NCBI GenBank assembly: GCA_030600745.1
Contig: JAUVLL010000067.1
Location: forward strand, 1-11,134
Origin: Spirochaetaceae bacterium
GTDB lineage: Bacteria > Spirochaetota > Spirochaetia > B11-G9
Reading direction: 5' to 3'
DNA length: 11,134 bases
The position numbers were made by a program, and so were the translations under genes. Under the pieces are notes generated by a model. That model worked only from the letters and a program-made list of their open reading frames with translations, did not search any database and had not been told where the DNA came from. Shown here piece by piece: positions 1 through 7,731 of the stretch (positions are counted from its first letter, which is position 1; every line of letters begins with the position of its first letter).

Positions 1-1
1 G

Positions 2-1141
2 AATCAAAGAAAATTTGAAGATCAATACGGTGTAAAGCCGCCGACTTTTCTGGTTATCTCTCCAGGAGGTACATGCAATCTTCGCTGTAAAGATTGCTAT
101 GCGGCGAGTGTCCCTAAAGGATTGCCTTCTCTTTCTTTTGAAGTTTTTGACCGGATTCTCAGGGAAAAATACGATAAATGGGGAAGTTGGTTTACAGTTA
201 TCTCTGGTGGAGAGCCCTTTCTTTGGCAGGATGGGGATATGGATATTATTGAGGTAGCAAGACTTCATCCGGAACAGTATTTTCTTGTTTATACAAATGG
301 CACCCTAATAGATAAAGAAACAGCAGAAAGACTTGCAGAAGTTGGAAATATAACTCCGGCTATTTCTGTCGAAGGATTTGAAAAGGAAACCGATGAACGA
401 AGAGGAAAAGGAGTACATAAAAGAATTCTTGCTGCTTTTGAGAATTTGAGTAATGCCGGGGTTCCTTTCGGCATCTCCACTACCGCCACTAACGAAAATG
501 CTGAACTTATAATTTCAAAAGAAATGATTGATTTTTATTTCAAGGAACAGGGAGCAATTTATCAATGGCTTTTCCAGTATATGCCCATAGGACGAGGTGC
601 CGATGTTGATCATCAGGTCTCCCCTGAAGTACGAACCAAAATGTGGGGCCGTGAACAGGAAATCGTCAATAAAGAACGATTACCTCTGGTTGATTTCTGG
701 AATGGAGGACCCTATTCAGCCGGTTGTATAGCTGGCGGCCGTCCTAAAAAAGGGTATGCATATATTGACTGGACCGGCAATATTTATCCCTGTGTTTTCG
801 TTCCATTTTGGAAAGACAATATTCATAAGCTTTTTTTAGAGGGAAAAACAATAACAGATGCTTTGTATTCAGATTTGTTCGAAGGGGTTCGTGAATGGCA
901 GCAATCATATCACCATAATTGTGATCCGGGTACTGCCGGGAATCTAATCAGACCTTGTTTTATTCGGGATCATCATAAAGCTGCACACGATTTGTTTATT
1001 AAAACAGAATCAAAACCCGGATATGAGTCGGCAGCAGTTAGTCTGGAAGATCAGAACTACTATGATAAGATGACACAATACGATAAAGAACTTGCCGGAC
1101 TCCTTGACCCAATATGGGAGGAGCATTATAGGAAGCCGTAA
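2..1141 (+). CDS. Radical SAM/SPASM-like enzyme, 5'-partial
   Basis: The frame is open from base 2, so the gene starts upstream of the window; 379 residues are visible. Numbering from the first visible residue, the radical SAM cluster motif CNLRCKDC (CX3CX2C) is at Cys25, Cys29 and Cys32, coded at 74-97, followed by the SGGEP SAM-binding motif at about 68-72. The C-terminal half carries further cysteines at 242, 264, 307 and 319, in settings (GYAYIDWTGNIYPC) that resemble a SPASM or twitch domain binding auxiliary Fe-S clusters. Radical SAM enzymes cleave SAM to a 5'-deoxyadenosyl radical, and SPASM members often modify peptides or other large substrates; the substrate here is unknown. A TTG at 122 would start after the Cys motif and so cannot be the true start. 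The gene lies 30 bases before a small ORF and an exporter operon, so the product may be a tailoring enzyme for the exported cargo (inference). The family call is firm. Confidence 0.93.
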   Translation, partial: NQRKFEDQYGVKPPTFLVISPGGTCNLRCKDCYAASVPKGLPSLSFEVFDRILREKYDKWGSWFTVISGGEPFLWQDGDMDIIEVARLHPEQYFLVYTNGTLIDKETAERLAEVGNITPAISVEGFEKETDERRGKGVHKRILAAFENLSNAGVPFGISTTATNENAELIISKEMIDFYFKEQGAIYQWLFQYMPIGRGADVDHQVSPEVRTKMWGREQEIVNKERLPLVDFWNGGPYSAGCIAGGRPKKGYAYIDWTGNIYPCVFVPFWKDNIHKLFLEGKTITDALYSDLFEGVREWQQSYHHNCDPGTAGNLIRPCFIRDHHKAAHDLFIKTESKPGYESAAVSLEDQNYYDKMTQYDKELAGLLDPIWEEHYRKP

Positions 1142-1171
1142 GAGGTATCAGAAAAAATACAGGAGAAGATC

Positions 1172-1357
1172 ATGGCTAAAAAAAATAGTAAACTGCTACA
1201 CACTTACAGCGCCGGACTATTAATTTTTATTGATAATGTTTTTTGGAGGGCTAATGCCCTGACCCTGGGATTAAGTACTCCAATTATATGTGTTTTAGCA
1301 AAATCAACTCATTCAATTGGTAAAAAAAAGAAATTGGATATGAAACAGGAAGATTAA
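1172..1357 (+). CDS. 61-residue small protein of unknown function
   Basis: I do not recognise this protein. It has a good Shine-Dalgarno (AGGAG at 1161-1165, six bases before ATG), and its TAA directly abuts the ATG of the RND transporter, so translation is probably coupled. The sequence opens with a basic stretch (MAKKNSK). A moderately hydrophobic middle follows (about residues 12-43, with SAGLLIFIDNVFW and ALTLGLSTPIICVLA), and it ends in a charged tail (GKKKKLDMKQED). It could be a small membrane-associated protein. It sits between a radical SAM/SPASM gene and an exporter gene, which is also where a peptide precursor would be found, but there is no obvious leader-core pattern and only one cysteine. 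The LGLSTP stretch faintly recalls an Rnf/Nqr membrane motif, too weakly to use. That it is expressed is likely; its role is open. Confidence 0.6.
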   Translation: MAKKNSKLLHTYSAGLLIFIDNVFWRANALTLGLSTPIICVLAKSTHSIGKKKKLDMKQED

Positions 1358-4060
1358 ATGAAAATATATAAATTTGGAAAAATCAGGGATATTCTAATAA
1401 TTGCAGCTGTATTTGCTGTAACACTGCTCTCAATAATACCCATAGGGAACCTTACGATTGATGGTTCAATTAAGGCTTTTATGCCGGACGGTGAAGAAGT
1501 AGCTGTTACTAATAATCTTATTGAGGATGAGTTTGGCAGTATTGATCCAATTTTAGTGAGTATGGAGATCAATGATGAAACGATCCTGCAGGAAGAATAT
1601 CTAACAGTACTAAAAGGAGTGACATCCGGAATAGAATCTATTCCCCTGGTATTGGAGGTAATATCTCCTGTTAATGTGGATTATATAGAAAGTTCAGATT
1701 CAGGAATAAGTATTGTCCCATTAATGTCAGATTCTGAAGGTGATATGGACATCAGCAAAATAAAAGATCGAATACTAAGCTGGAAGGATACATATGTTGG
1801 TACAGTAATTTCAAGAGATACCAGATTGGCCCAGATTATAGTCAGATATGCTGATAATATTTCACCAGATGAACGGAACAAACTGTTCAATCAGGTTAAA
1901 TCGCTTGTTAATGAATATGAAGATCCCCGCTGGAATATATCCATTGCAGGACGAGCTGTTATGGAGGAGGAAGTTAGTAACTATGTTGCTAAAGACCTGC
2001 TGCTTATATTACCCCTTGTTGCTCTAATTGTATTAATTGTCTTTTTTATCTCTTTTAGGCGATGGGAAGGAGTTCTTCTCCCCTTTATTCCCCTGGCTGT
2101 TACAGTTGCATGGATAGTAGGAGGAATGGCAATTTTTAATATGCAGATTACATTAGTCTCTTTTCTTGTTCCTATTTTAATTCTTGTTGTGGGCAGTGCT
2201 TATTCTATCCATATACTTTCTCATTTTTATGAAGAGCTTTTTCAAAACAAAGAGTTTGTGGATTCGGTTGAAATTTCAAAAATCCTGAAGCGTTCAATAA
2301 GAGAGGTACGTCTTTCTGTCATTCTGGCAGGGATAACAACAGCTGTGGGTTTTTTGTCTTTTTTTACAAGCCCTCTTGGACCATTAAGAGTATTCGGGCT
2401 TCTTTGTACAATTGGAGTTTTTGTCTCCCTTTTAGTTGTATTTCTTATTATGCCTCCTATGATAAGGCTCCGTTTCAGCAGGGGATGGACACCTTCAAAG
2501 AGCAATGTAAACATGGAGGTCGCTGGTTTTAAAAAAGGAGATTTCTTTCGTTTCCTAAAGTGGGTGGTGGAAACAAAATCCGGAGTTTTATTAATTTTAG
2601 TTATTATTTTTTTCCTGTTTGCCGGATTTCAAATACCACATTTGCAGACAGGATTGAATATGATAGAGGCTTTCAAGCCCAGTTCTAAAGTTTTCCAGGA
2701 TTATGAAATGATGAATACCAGGATGAATGGTACCGGTGTTGTAAATATATTGTTTGAAAGCCCTGAAAGAGGGGATATTGTTGATTCCGGGTTTATCAGG
2801 AAGATAGATAAATTTTCATCCTACATAAAAGAGGATAATCCTTCAGTTACTTCTATTCAATCCATTTCACAATTTATAAAGCAAATTAACAAAGTGATGA
2901 ACTCTGATTCTATTCCATATGCAAAGGATAGTTATGAAGATGTATCAATAGATTTCTTTAGTGATTCCGGAAATGGATTTTTTTCGGAGGAATCAGAAGA
3001 TGATCAAACAATATTTAGTCAGGAGGAAGCTGTTTTTACGGACGAAAATAGTTTATTAGATAATGATGGTGAGAATTATGGGAGTGAGCAGGGTTTAAGC
3101 TATACACAGATAGCTGGTTTGCTGAAGGAAGCGTTATTAAATACAGAAACTTCTGATCCCTCAGCAGAAGATCTTATTCGTGGTTTTAATATAATAAATA
3201 ACTATGCCGGTGCTGCCTATGATGAAATTCCTGTTGATCCGGCTAAATATGGATTGGAAACAGAAGAAGATCTGAACGCTCTGCTGTCTCAGTATCTTAT
3301 TCTTGGAGCCGGGAATTTGGAAATGGTAATCAATGATGATCTTGAACCTGACAGGACTCTAATAACAATTCAGTTGAATGATGAGAGTAAGGAAACTCTG
3401 GGTAATGTCCTAACACATATTCACACATTCTGGGATAGAGAGATTCCTTCGGGTTGGAGTTATTCCGTGGGAGGCAGCTCTACCATCTATTACATTCTTG
3501 ACAAGCATATTCTTCATTCTCAGTATTTTTCAATACTGGGTGCTCTGTTTCTTGTATGGCTGATCATTACTTTTATCTTCCGTTCTGCAAGAGTGGGGCT
3601 TATTGGACTAATTCCAATCATCTTTTCTTTGGGTGGTTTAATTATTGCTTTTGTAGTTACGGGGGTAAAACTGGATACAGTTACTTCCCTTACTGCAGCA
3701 ATTACGATTGGAGTAGGAGCGGACTATGCTATTCATGTGCTTGTGGCCTACAGGCGCCTGGCATCAAAAATGGACAAAAAAGATATTCTGTTTCAGTTGT
3801 ACAGCACTACCGGTCGGGCAATCCTGCTGAATGCCCTCTCCGTAGGTATTGGTTTTCTTGCACTTGTTCTTGCACACCTTATTCCTATTGGAGTTTTCGG
3901 ATCGATGTTTGCTCTGTCTATGGGAATTTCCAGCCTGGCCAGCCTTATTTTAATTCCTGCTGTCTTAACCAGATTGGATGTAGAAAAATTATTTAAACAA
4001 AACAAAAAAAGTATTCTGGATAAGTATTTATTAGAGTTTAGAAAAAGATTAAAGGGGTAA
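1358..4060 (+). CDS. RND/MMPL-family transporter
   Basis: This 900-residue inner-membrane protein has the duplicated RND architecture. TM1 is at about 11-30, a periplasmic loop follows to about 212, and TM2-6 span about 213-372. TM7 is at about 408-428, a second large periplasmic loop follows to about 720, and then the last five helices. Each half carries the conserved family motif: GSAYSIH at 279-285 and GADYAIH at 787-793. It is one polypeptide with two MMPL (PF03176) halves, as in HpnN-like and MmpL-like exporters that move lipids or other hydrophobic molecules using the proton-motive force. It starts right after the stop of the small ORF, with AGGAAG at 1347-1352 as ribosome site. The second periplasmic loop holds an unusually acidic, serine-rich stretch (residues about 525-577). 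The downstream LolA-like and barrel genes suggest that it feeds cargo to a periplasmic carrier. The family is certain; the cargo is unknown. Confidence 0.95.
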   Translation: MKIYKFGKIRDILIIAAVFAVTLLSIIPIGNLTIDGSIKAFMPDGEEVAVTNNLIEDEFGSIDPILVSMEINDETILQEEYLTVLKGVTSGIESIPLVLEVISPVNVDYIESSDSGISIVPLMSDSEGDMDISKIKDRILSWKDTYVGTVISRDTRLAQIIVRYADNISPDERNKLFNQVKSLVNEYEDPRWNISIAGRAVMEEEVSNYVAKDLLLILPLVALIVLIVFFISFRRWEGVLLPFIPLAVTVAWIVGGMAIFNMQITLVSFLVPILILVVGSAYSIHILSHFYEELFQNKEFVDSVEISKILKRSIREVRLSVILAGITTAVGFLSFFTSPLGPLRVFGLLCTIGVFVSLLVVFLIMPPMIRLRFSRGWTPSKSNVNMEVAGFKKGDFFRFLKWVVETKSGVLLILVIIFFLFAGFQIPHLQTGLNMIEAFKPSSKVFQDYEMMNTRMNGTGVVNILFESPERGDIVDSGFIRKIDKFSSYIKEDNPSVTSIQSISQFIKQINKVMNSDSIPYAKDSYEDVSIDFFSDSGNGFFSEESEDDQTIFSQEEAVFTDENSLLDNDGENYGSEQGLSYTQIAGLLKEALLNTETSDPSAEDLIRGFNIINNYAGAAYDEIPVDPAKYGLETEEDLNALLSQYLILGAGNLEMVINDDLEPDRTLITIQLNDESKETLGNVLTHIHTFWDREIPSGWSYSVGGSSTIYYILDKHILHSQYFSILGALFLVWLIITFIFRSARVGLIGLIPIIFSLGGLIIAFVVTGVKLDTVTSLTAAITIGVGADYAIHVLVAYRRLASKMDKKDILFQLYSTTGRAILLNALSVGIGFLALVLAHLIPIGVFGSMFALSMGISSLASLILIPAVLTRLDVEKLFKQNKKSILDKYLLEFRKRLKG

Positions 4061-4066
4061 TATTTT

Positions 4067-4843
4067 ATGAAAAAAATGATTTTATTTTCAATTTTCCTTA
4101 TTGGGATGACAGAACTATGGGCCATAACAGGCCAGGAGATAATGGACAGGAGTATTGATATTCAGGAGACGAAAAGTGCAGCTATGGATATTCAGATGGA
4201 TCTGGTTGATGACAATGGGGATGTTAGTAATCGGCGCTTACAAATTCTGTCAATGCAGGATAATGCAGGACAGAACCGAACTATAGCAGTTTTTATGTCT
4301 CCGGCCAATATTAAGAATACCCGTTTTCTTATAATAGAGAACAGCGATAGAAGTGATGATCAGTGGATATATCTTCCTTCCTTAAAAAAGATGAAGAGAA
4401 TTGCTGCTTCAGATAATGATTCATCCTTTATGGGCTCAGATTTTACCTATGGAGATATGTCAGACATGAAGGCAGATAAAGACAGCCACACTTTATTACG
4501 GGAAGAAAAATATAATGGAAGAGATTGCTATGTTGTTGAATCCCTCCCACTAGATCCGGAATCCGCTTCCCGCAGCAAACTGATAAGCTGGATAGACAAA
4601 GAAAGGTTTGTCCCAATTAAAGTAGAGTTTTATGATAAACGATTTAAAAAACTGGATAGAACTGCTGTATCTGAAAATATTACCCTTGTTAATGAAATAT
4701 GGACACCATTAAGTGTAACCATGACCACTCACAGTACGGGGCATAAAACAATTCTTCTTATTAAACAGGTTAAATATAATATTCCAATGAATCCCGGATA
4801 CTTTTCCACTAATTTTCTTAAAACAGGGAGGGTTAGTCAATGA
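4067..4843 (+). CDS. Periplasmic LolA-like 'outer membrane lipoprotein-sorting' protein
   Basis: This 258-residue protein has an N-terminal signal peptide (MKKMILFSIFLIGMTELWA, likely cut after residue 19). The mature part matches the LolA-like family usually annotated as outer membrane lipoprotein-sorting protein (PF17131 type). Its hallmark block is at about 100-131: W100, YLPSLKKMKRI (102-112), then SSFMGSDFTYGDM (119-131). The fold is an open half-barrel that shields a lipid or acyl chain in the periplasm. It is not the general LolA: members of this family are typically encoded beside an RND/MMPL exporter, as here, and probably act as that exporter's periplasmic partner (established gene association; exact ligand unknown). 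The start has GGGG about nine bases upstream. The TGA overlaps the next ATG (ATGA), which indicates translational coupling to the barrel gene. Confidence 0.9.
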   Translation: MKKMILFSIFLIGMTELWAITGQEIMDRSIDIQETKSAAMDIQMDLVDDNGDVSNRRLQILSMQDNAGQNRTIAVFMSPANIKNTRFLIIENSDRSDDQWIYLPSLKKMKRIAASDNDSSFMGSDFTYGDMSDMKADKDSHTLLREEKYNGRDCYVVESLPLDPESASRSKLISWIDKERFVPIKVEFYDKRFKKLDRTAVSENITLVNEIWTPLSVTMTTHSTGHKTILLIKQVKYNIPMNPGYFSTNFLKTGRVSQ

Positions 4844-6135
4844 GAAAATTTATATGCACAATAACTCTTGTATTGTTTCTTCCATTGTTAAGTTTATCGG
4901 CACAGGATGCGTTTGGAGATATATTTGGAGAATCTGAAATAGATGAATCAGGTTCTTCTTCAGTCTCAAATATTGAAGTTACAGGAGAATTATCTACAGA
5001 CCTGGTTTATTTTTTTGATGCCTCCGAGGCTGCGGATAATGAAGTACTGGCAATGCCTGAAGCTGAAGTGAATTTTAAAGTACCCGAAGGTGATATGGAA
5101 GGTATAATCAGTCTGAATATTTCACCACAGGAATGGGGACCCGATATAATTTACACAGATATTGTTAACGAACTTTATATGCGATCCTTTTTCTCCTTCG
5201 GTTATCTGGAAGCAGGTTTGATGAAGGTGGAGTGGGGCAGTGCTGATGGTATTCATGTTCTGGATCCTTTAAGCTTTTGGGATCTGTCAGACGGTTTTTC
5301 CCAGGATATTATCAACCTGAAAAAGGCCGGTGAAATGGTAAAAATGAATTTTTACATTAAAGATTCAGGGCTTTTAGAAATTGCATATAAACCGTTTTTT
5401 TCCCCCCATGCAATGGCTCAGAGCGGACGGTGGTCTACAGGTATGGAAGCTATTCCCAGACCTGATACAACAACTTTAGAGTATAGTCAGGCCGCTCTTA
5501 GATTGTCTGGTACTCTTGGAAGATTTGATATTGGTACGCAGTACTATTATGGTTATCTTCCTGATCCTGCTATAAAATCTTACATGGGACCAATACCTAC
5601 TTACTTAGCATATGACCGTGCTCATCTTTTTGGACTTGAGGGTGGATTTGCCTTAGGGTTTCTTACATTCTGGATGGAAGCCGGATACTGGCTTACTGAA
5701 GATATAGATGGTGATGATCCTGCAGTGTATAATAACAGAATAGTCTATCTTCCAGGGATGGATTTTACAGTGCCTGGTATTAAACTCTATGTTAATGTTC
5801 AGCTTGTAGGTGATTACACTCTAAATACAGATAATCTATTACCATATGATGTGGATGAATCAACAGGATATGGTTCTCCTTCACACAATAATATGCTTCT
5901 TATTGCAGGGGAACTTCCTTTTAACAAAGACAAAATAAAGATCCGGATTAGTGGAATGTGGTCTATTGAAGAAGAGGGGTATATAATTCTACCTGAGTTG
6001 GTATGGGATATTAATGACAATTTTAATCTTTCAGTTTACGGTAAGATAATTGAAGGAACAGATGGTAATCCGGGTATGATGGATAGCTGGAAAGAAAATG
6101 ACAACCTCGCAATGAAGGTTACTTATACTTTTTAA
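4840..6135 (+). CDS. Outer-membrane beta-barrel protein, DUF1302-like
   Basis: This 431-residue protein has a signal peptide (residues 1-21, ending SLSAQ) and a short acidic linker (about 22-45). A long run of alternating amphipathic strands follows, rich in Tyr, Trp and Gly. It ends in VTYTF, the C-terminal aromatic signature read by the BAM machinery. The segment KVEWGSADGIHVLDPLSFWD (129-148) resembles the WG-x-D-x-x-x-V-x-D-x-L-x-P motif of DUF1302 and related barrels, which in proteobacteria are encoded with an RND pump and a DUF1329 (LolB-like) protein. The ATG overlaps the LolA-like stop codon by four bases. I infer that it is the outer-membrane exit or acceptor for cargo handed over by the exporter and the periplasmic carrier. 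The barrel call is strong. The family name is tentative, as only one motif supports it. Confidence 0.82.
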   Translation: MRKFICTITLVLFLPLLSLSAQDAFGDIFGESEIDESGSSSVSNIEVTGELSTDLVYFFDASEAADNEVLAMPEAEVNFKVPEGDMEGIISLNISPQEWGPDIIYTDIVNELYMRSFFSFGYLEAGLMKVEWGSADGIHVLDPLSFWDLSDGFSQDIINLKKAGEMVKMNFYIKDSGLLEIAYKPFFSPHAMAQSGRWSTGMEAIPRPDTTTLEYSQAALRLSGTLGRFDIGTQYYYGYLPDPAIKSYMGPIPTYLAYDRAHLFGLEGGFALGFLTFWMEAGYWLTEDIDGDDPAVYNNRIVYLPGMDFTVPGIKLYVNVQLVGDYTLNTDNLLPYDVDESTGYGSPSHNNMLLIAGELPFNKDKIKIRISGMWSIEEEGYIILPELVWDINDNFNLSVYGKIIEGTDGNPGMMDSWKENDNLAMKVTYTF

Positions 6136-6147
6136 AAAATAGCAGCA

Positions 6148-6177
6148 AAATGCTTTCATTGAATAATGAAAACATTT
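6148..6177 (+). terminator. Hairpin after the exporter operon, possible weak terminator
   Basis: AAATG-C-TTTCATT (6148-6160) pairs with AATGAAA-A-CATTT (6165-6177) across a GAAT loop. This gives twelve paired bases and one C-A mismatch. It begins 12 bases after the barrel stop codon. The stem is AT-rich and is not followed by a clean U-run, so it may be an mRNA 3'-end stabiliser or a weak terminator rather than a classic intrinsic one. Confidence 0.35.
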
Positions 6178-6235
6178 GTCCTATAACCGGGGGATGGTCT
6201 GCTATATTAATCATACAGAGAGGGATTACTGCAAT

Positions 6236-6726
6236 ATGCGTTATTTGAGAATTATTATACTACTTATGCTTATGTCTATTAATCTTTCTGCTTCCGGGAT
6301 TGATTAGTTTACTGATCGTGAGAAGTATCAGGATAATATATCCGACTTTACCGGGGTACTGTTCAGAAATGGATAAAGGAAGAAGAGAATGAACCTTATT
6401 GGGTATATCTTCCTGATAATATTGACAGCTATAGAGTAACTATTAAATTTTTGGATGAACGTGGAATGTTCAACTGGGGGAAGAATCGTGACATGTTCTA
6501 TCTTACTGATAATTTGGAATATAGAAATATTAACTATTATGATATTATCAAGCTTCTCTTAGATTCTGATTATATAAATCTGCCATTACCAATGGTTAAG
6601 AACATCTTCACCAAACCCCTGGAAATTATCCAAAACAATTTTCGTTCCATCATTGAAGATAGCAACATCGAAGAAGCGGCCGAAAATCTGATGCTGCTAA
6701 AAGAGAGTTTCCTAATCAACTGGTGA
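6236..6726 (+). pseudogene. Broken gene for a small secreted protein
   Basis: The ATG at 6236 has a purine-rich AGAGGG at 6219-6224 and begins a clear signal peptide (MRYLRIIILLMLMSINLSAS). The frame meets TAG at 6305-6307, immediately after the likely cleavage site, yet continues sensibly (FTDREKYQDNISDFTG) until a TAA at 6374. A different frame takes over with WIKEEENEPYWVYLPDN and runs to the TGA at 6724-6726. One lost base near 6353-6362 plus the TAG explains the whole picture. The repaired product would be about 160 residues, secreted, with a polar, Asn/Glu/Tyr-rich body; I do not recognise the family. The longest intact piece (from a TTG at 6451) is only the C-terminal 91 residues and lacks a ribosome site. 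It is either a decayed gene or two sequencing errors. Confidence 0.72.
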
Positions 6727-6737
6727 GTTAGAAATTC

Positions 6738-7664
6738 CTATTCATTTTCCCTCATTTTGCGCCCCATAATAGTGCCGCTTTGGGATACAAACATTCCGCT
6801 TAACATCAATGCACATCCCGCCAGCCCTTTTACCCCCATGGATTCTCCCAGGATCAGCCATCCTCCCAAAACTGCAAAGACTCCTTCAAGGCTTAGAATA
6901 ATGGCGGCATGTGCAGGATGAACTTTCTTCTGAGCATATACTTGAAGTGTATAGGCAATACCAACTGAAAAAATACTTCCGTAGATAATAGGGACCCATG
7001 CTGAAAGGATAGTATTTTTTTGGACATCTTCAAAAATAAACGCCGAACCAAGGCTCAAAACACCACAGAAAAGATATTGTGTGAAGGCTAATTTTATGGC
7101 ATTTACCCTGGGCGAAAAATGGGAAATTGCTATTACATGAGATGCCCAGAAAAACGCACTTAATAGAACAAAAATATCTCCGGTATTAATTTTTAGACTT
7201 CCCTTTACCGAAAGAAAGTATAAACCTGTCATAGAAAGAAGTGCTCCTGTCCATCGTCTCCACCCTGCTTTGTGACGGAAAAAAATACCCAGGATCGGAA
7301 CTATAATTACATACATTCCTGTAATAAAACCCGCTTTCCCTGCACTGGTATAAACAATTCCAATTTGCTGCAGGGATGCACCAAGATAGAGTAAGACACC
7401 CCCCGCTGCACCATAGATAGTTAGCTGTTTAAGATTCTGATTATTAGAACCCCTCTGTGTTTCTGTCTCTCTTTTCTGTGAACGGTTGCTGTTCTGTAGA
7501 AATATCAGGGGGAGAATTGATGTTGCTCCTATGAGAAAACGAACACCGTTAAATGTAAATGGACCTACAAACTCCATTCCTGCACGTTGGGCTGTAAATG
7601 CAAAACCCCAGATAATTGCAGTTAATAATAGAAGAAAATCATTTTTTAGAGTATTACCATTCAT
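6738..7664 (-). CDS. EamA/DMT-superfamily permease
   Basis: This 308-residue integral membrane protein has the ten-helix drug/metabolite transporter plan with two EamA (PF00892) halves, at about 9-134 and 161-297. The first helix begins with the typical DFLLLLTAIIWGFAF followed by TAQRAG. The second half has the usual FFWASHVIAI opening and a GVFAVLGGWLILGE segment near the end. A polar, Gln/Asn/Arg-rich loop (about 58-80) lies between early helices. Members export metabolites, amino acids or toxic compounds; the substrate cannot be read from sequence. It faces the pseudogene tail to tail, 11 bases apart, and is divergent from the HAD gene. No Shine-Dalgarno precedes the ATG; a promoter sits directly upstream. 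Confidence 0.92.
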   Translation of the reverse strand: MNGNTLKNDFLLLLTAIIWGFAFTAQRAGMEFVGPFTFNGVRFLIGATSILPLIFLQNSNRSQKRETETQRGSNNQNLKQLTIYGAAGGVLLYLGASLQQIGIVYTSAGKAGFITGMYVIIVPILGIFFRHKAGWRRWTGALLSMTGLYFLSVKGSLKINTGDIFVLLSAFFWASHVIAISHFSPRVNAIKLAFTQYLFCGVLSLGSAFIFEDVQKNTILSAWVPIIYGSIFSVGIAYTLQVYAQKKVHPAHAAIILSLEGVFAVLGGWLILGESMGVKGLAGCALMLSGMFVSQSGTIMGRKMRENE

Positions 7665-7672
7665 ATTTATCT

Positions 7673-7700
7673 ATAATACATGTAATCAATTCAGTTGCAA
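7673..7700 (-). promoter_or_regulatory. Putative promoter of the EamA permease
   Basis: On the minus strand TTGCAA (7700-7695) and TATTAT (7678-7673) are separated by 16 bases. They match 4/6 and 5/6 of the sigma-70 consensus. The -10 ends eight bases before the ATG at 7664, so the transcript would have almost no 5' leader, which fits the missing Shine-Dalgarno. Predicted from sequence only. Confidence 0.45.
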
Positions 7701-7731
7701 TAGAGTAAATAAAATATTAGATTAGGGCGTA

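Noticed and set aside
122..124. TTG as the start codon of the radical SAM gene
   Set aside because: The frame stays open upstream to the window edge and contains the essential CX3CX2C motif at 74-97, so the gene begins outside the window.
3556..3996. A 146-codon open frame inside the RND transporter gene
   Set aside because: It is a Cys/Tyr/Ser-rich off-frame reading of the transporter's last membrane helices, with no ribosome site or family resemblance.
3793..4125. A 110-codon minus-strand frame across the end of the RND gene
   Set aside because: It is a shadow of two well-supported plus-strand genes, with no recognisable protein features.
7486..7725. A 79-codon plus-strand frame antisense to the EamA permease
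   Set aside because: It mirrors the permease coding sequence, has no Shine-Dalgarno and shows no domain; it also runs through the permease promoter.
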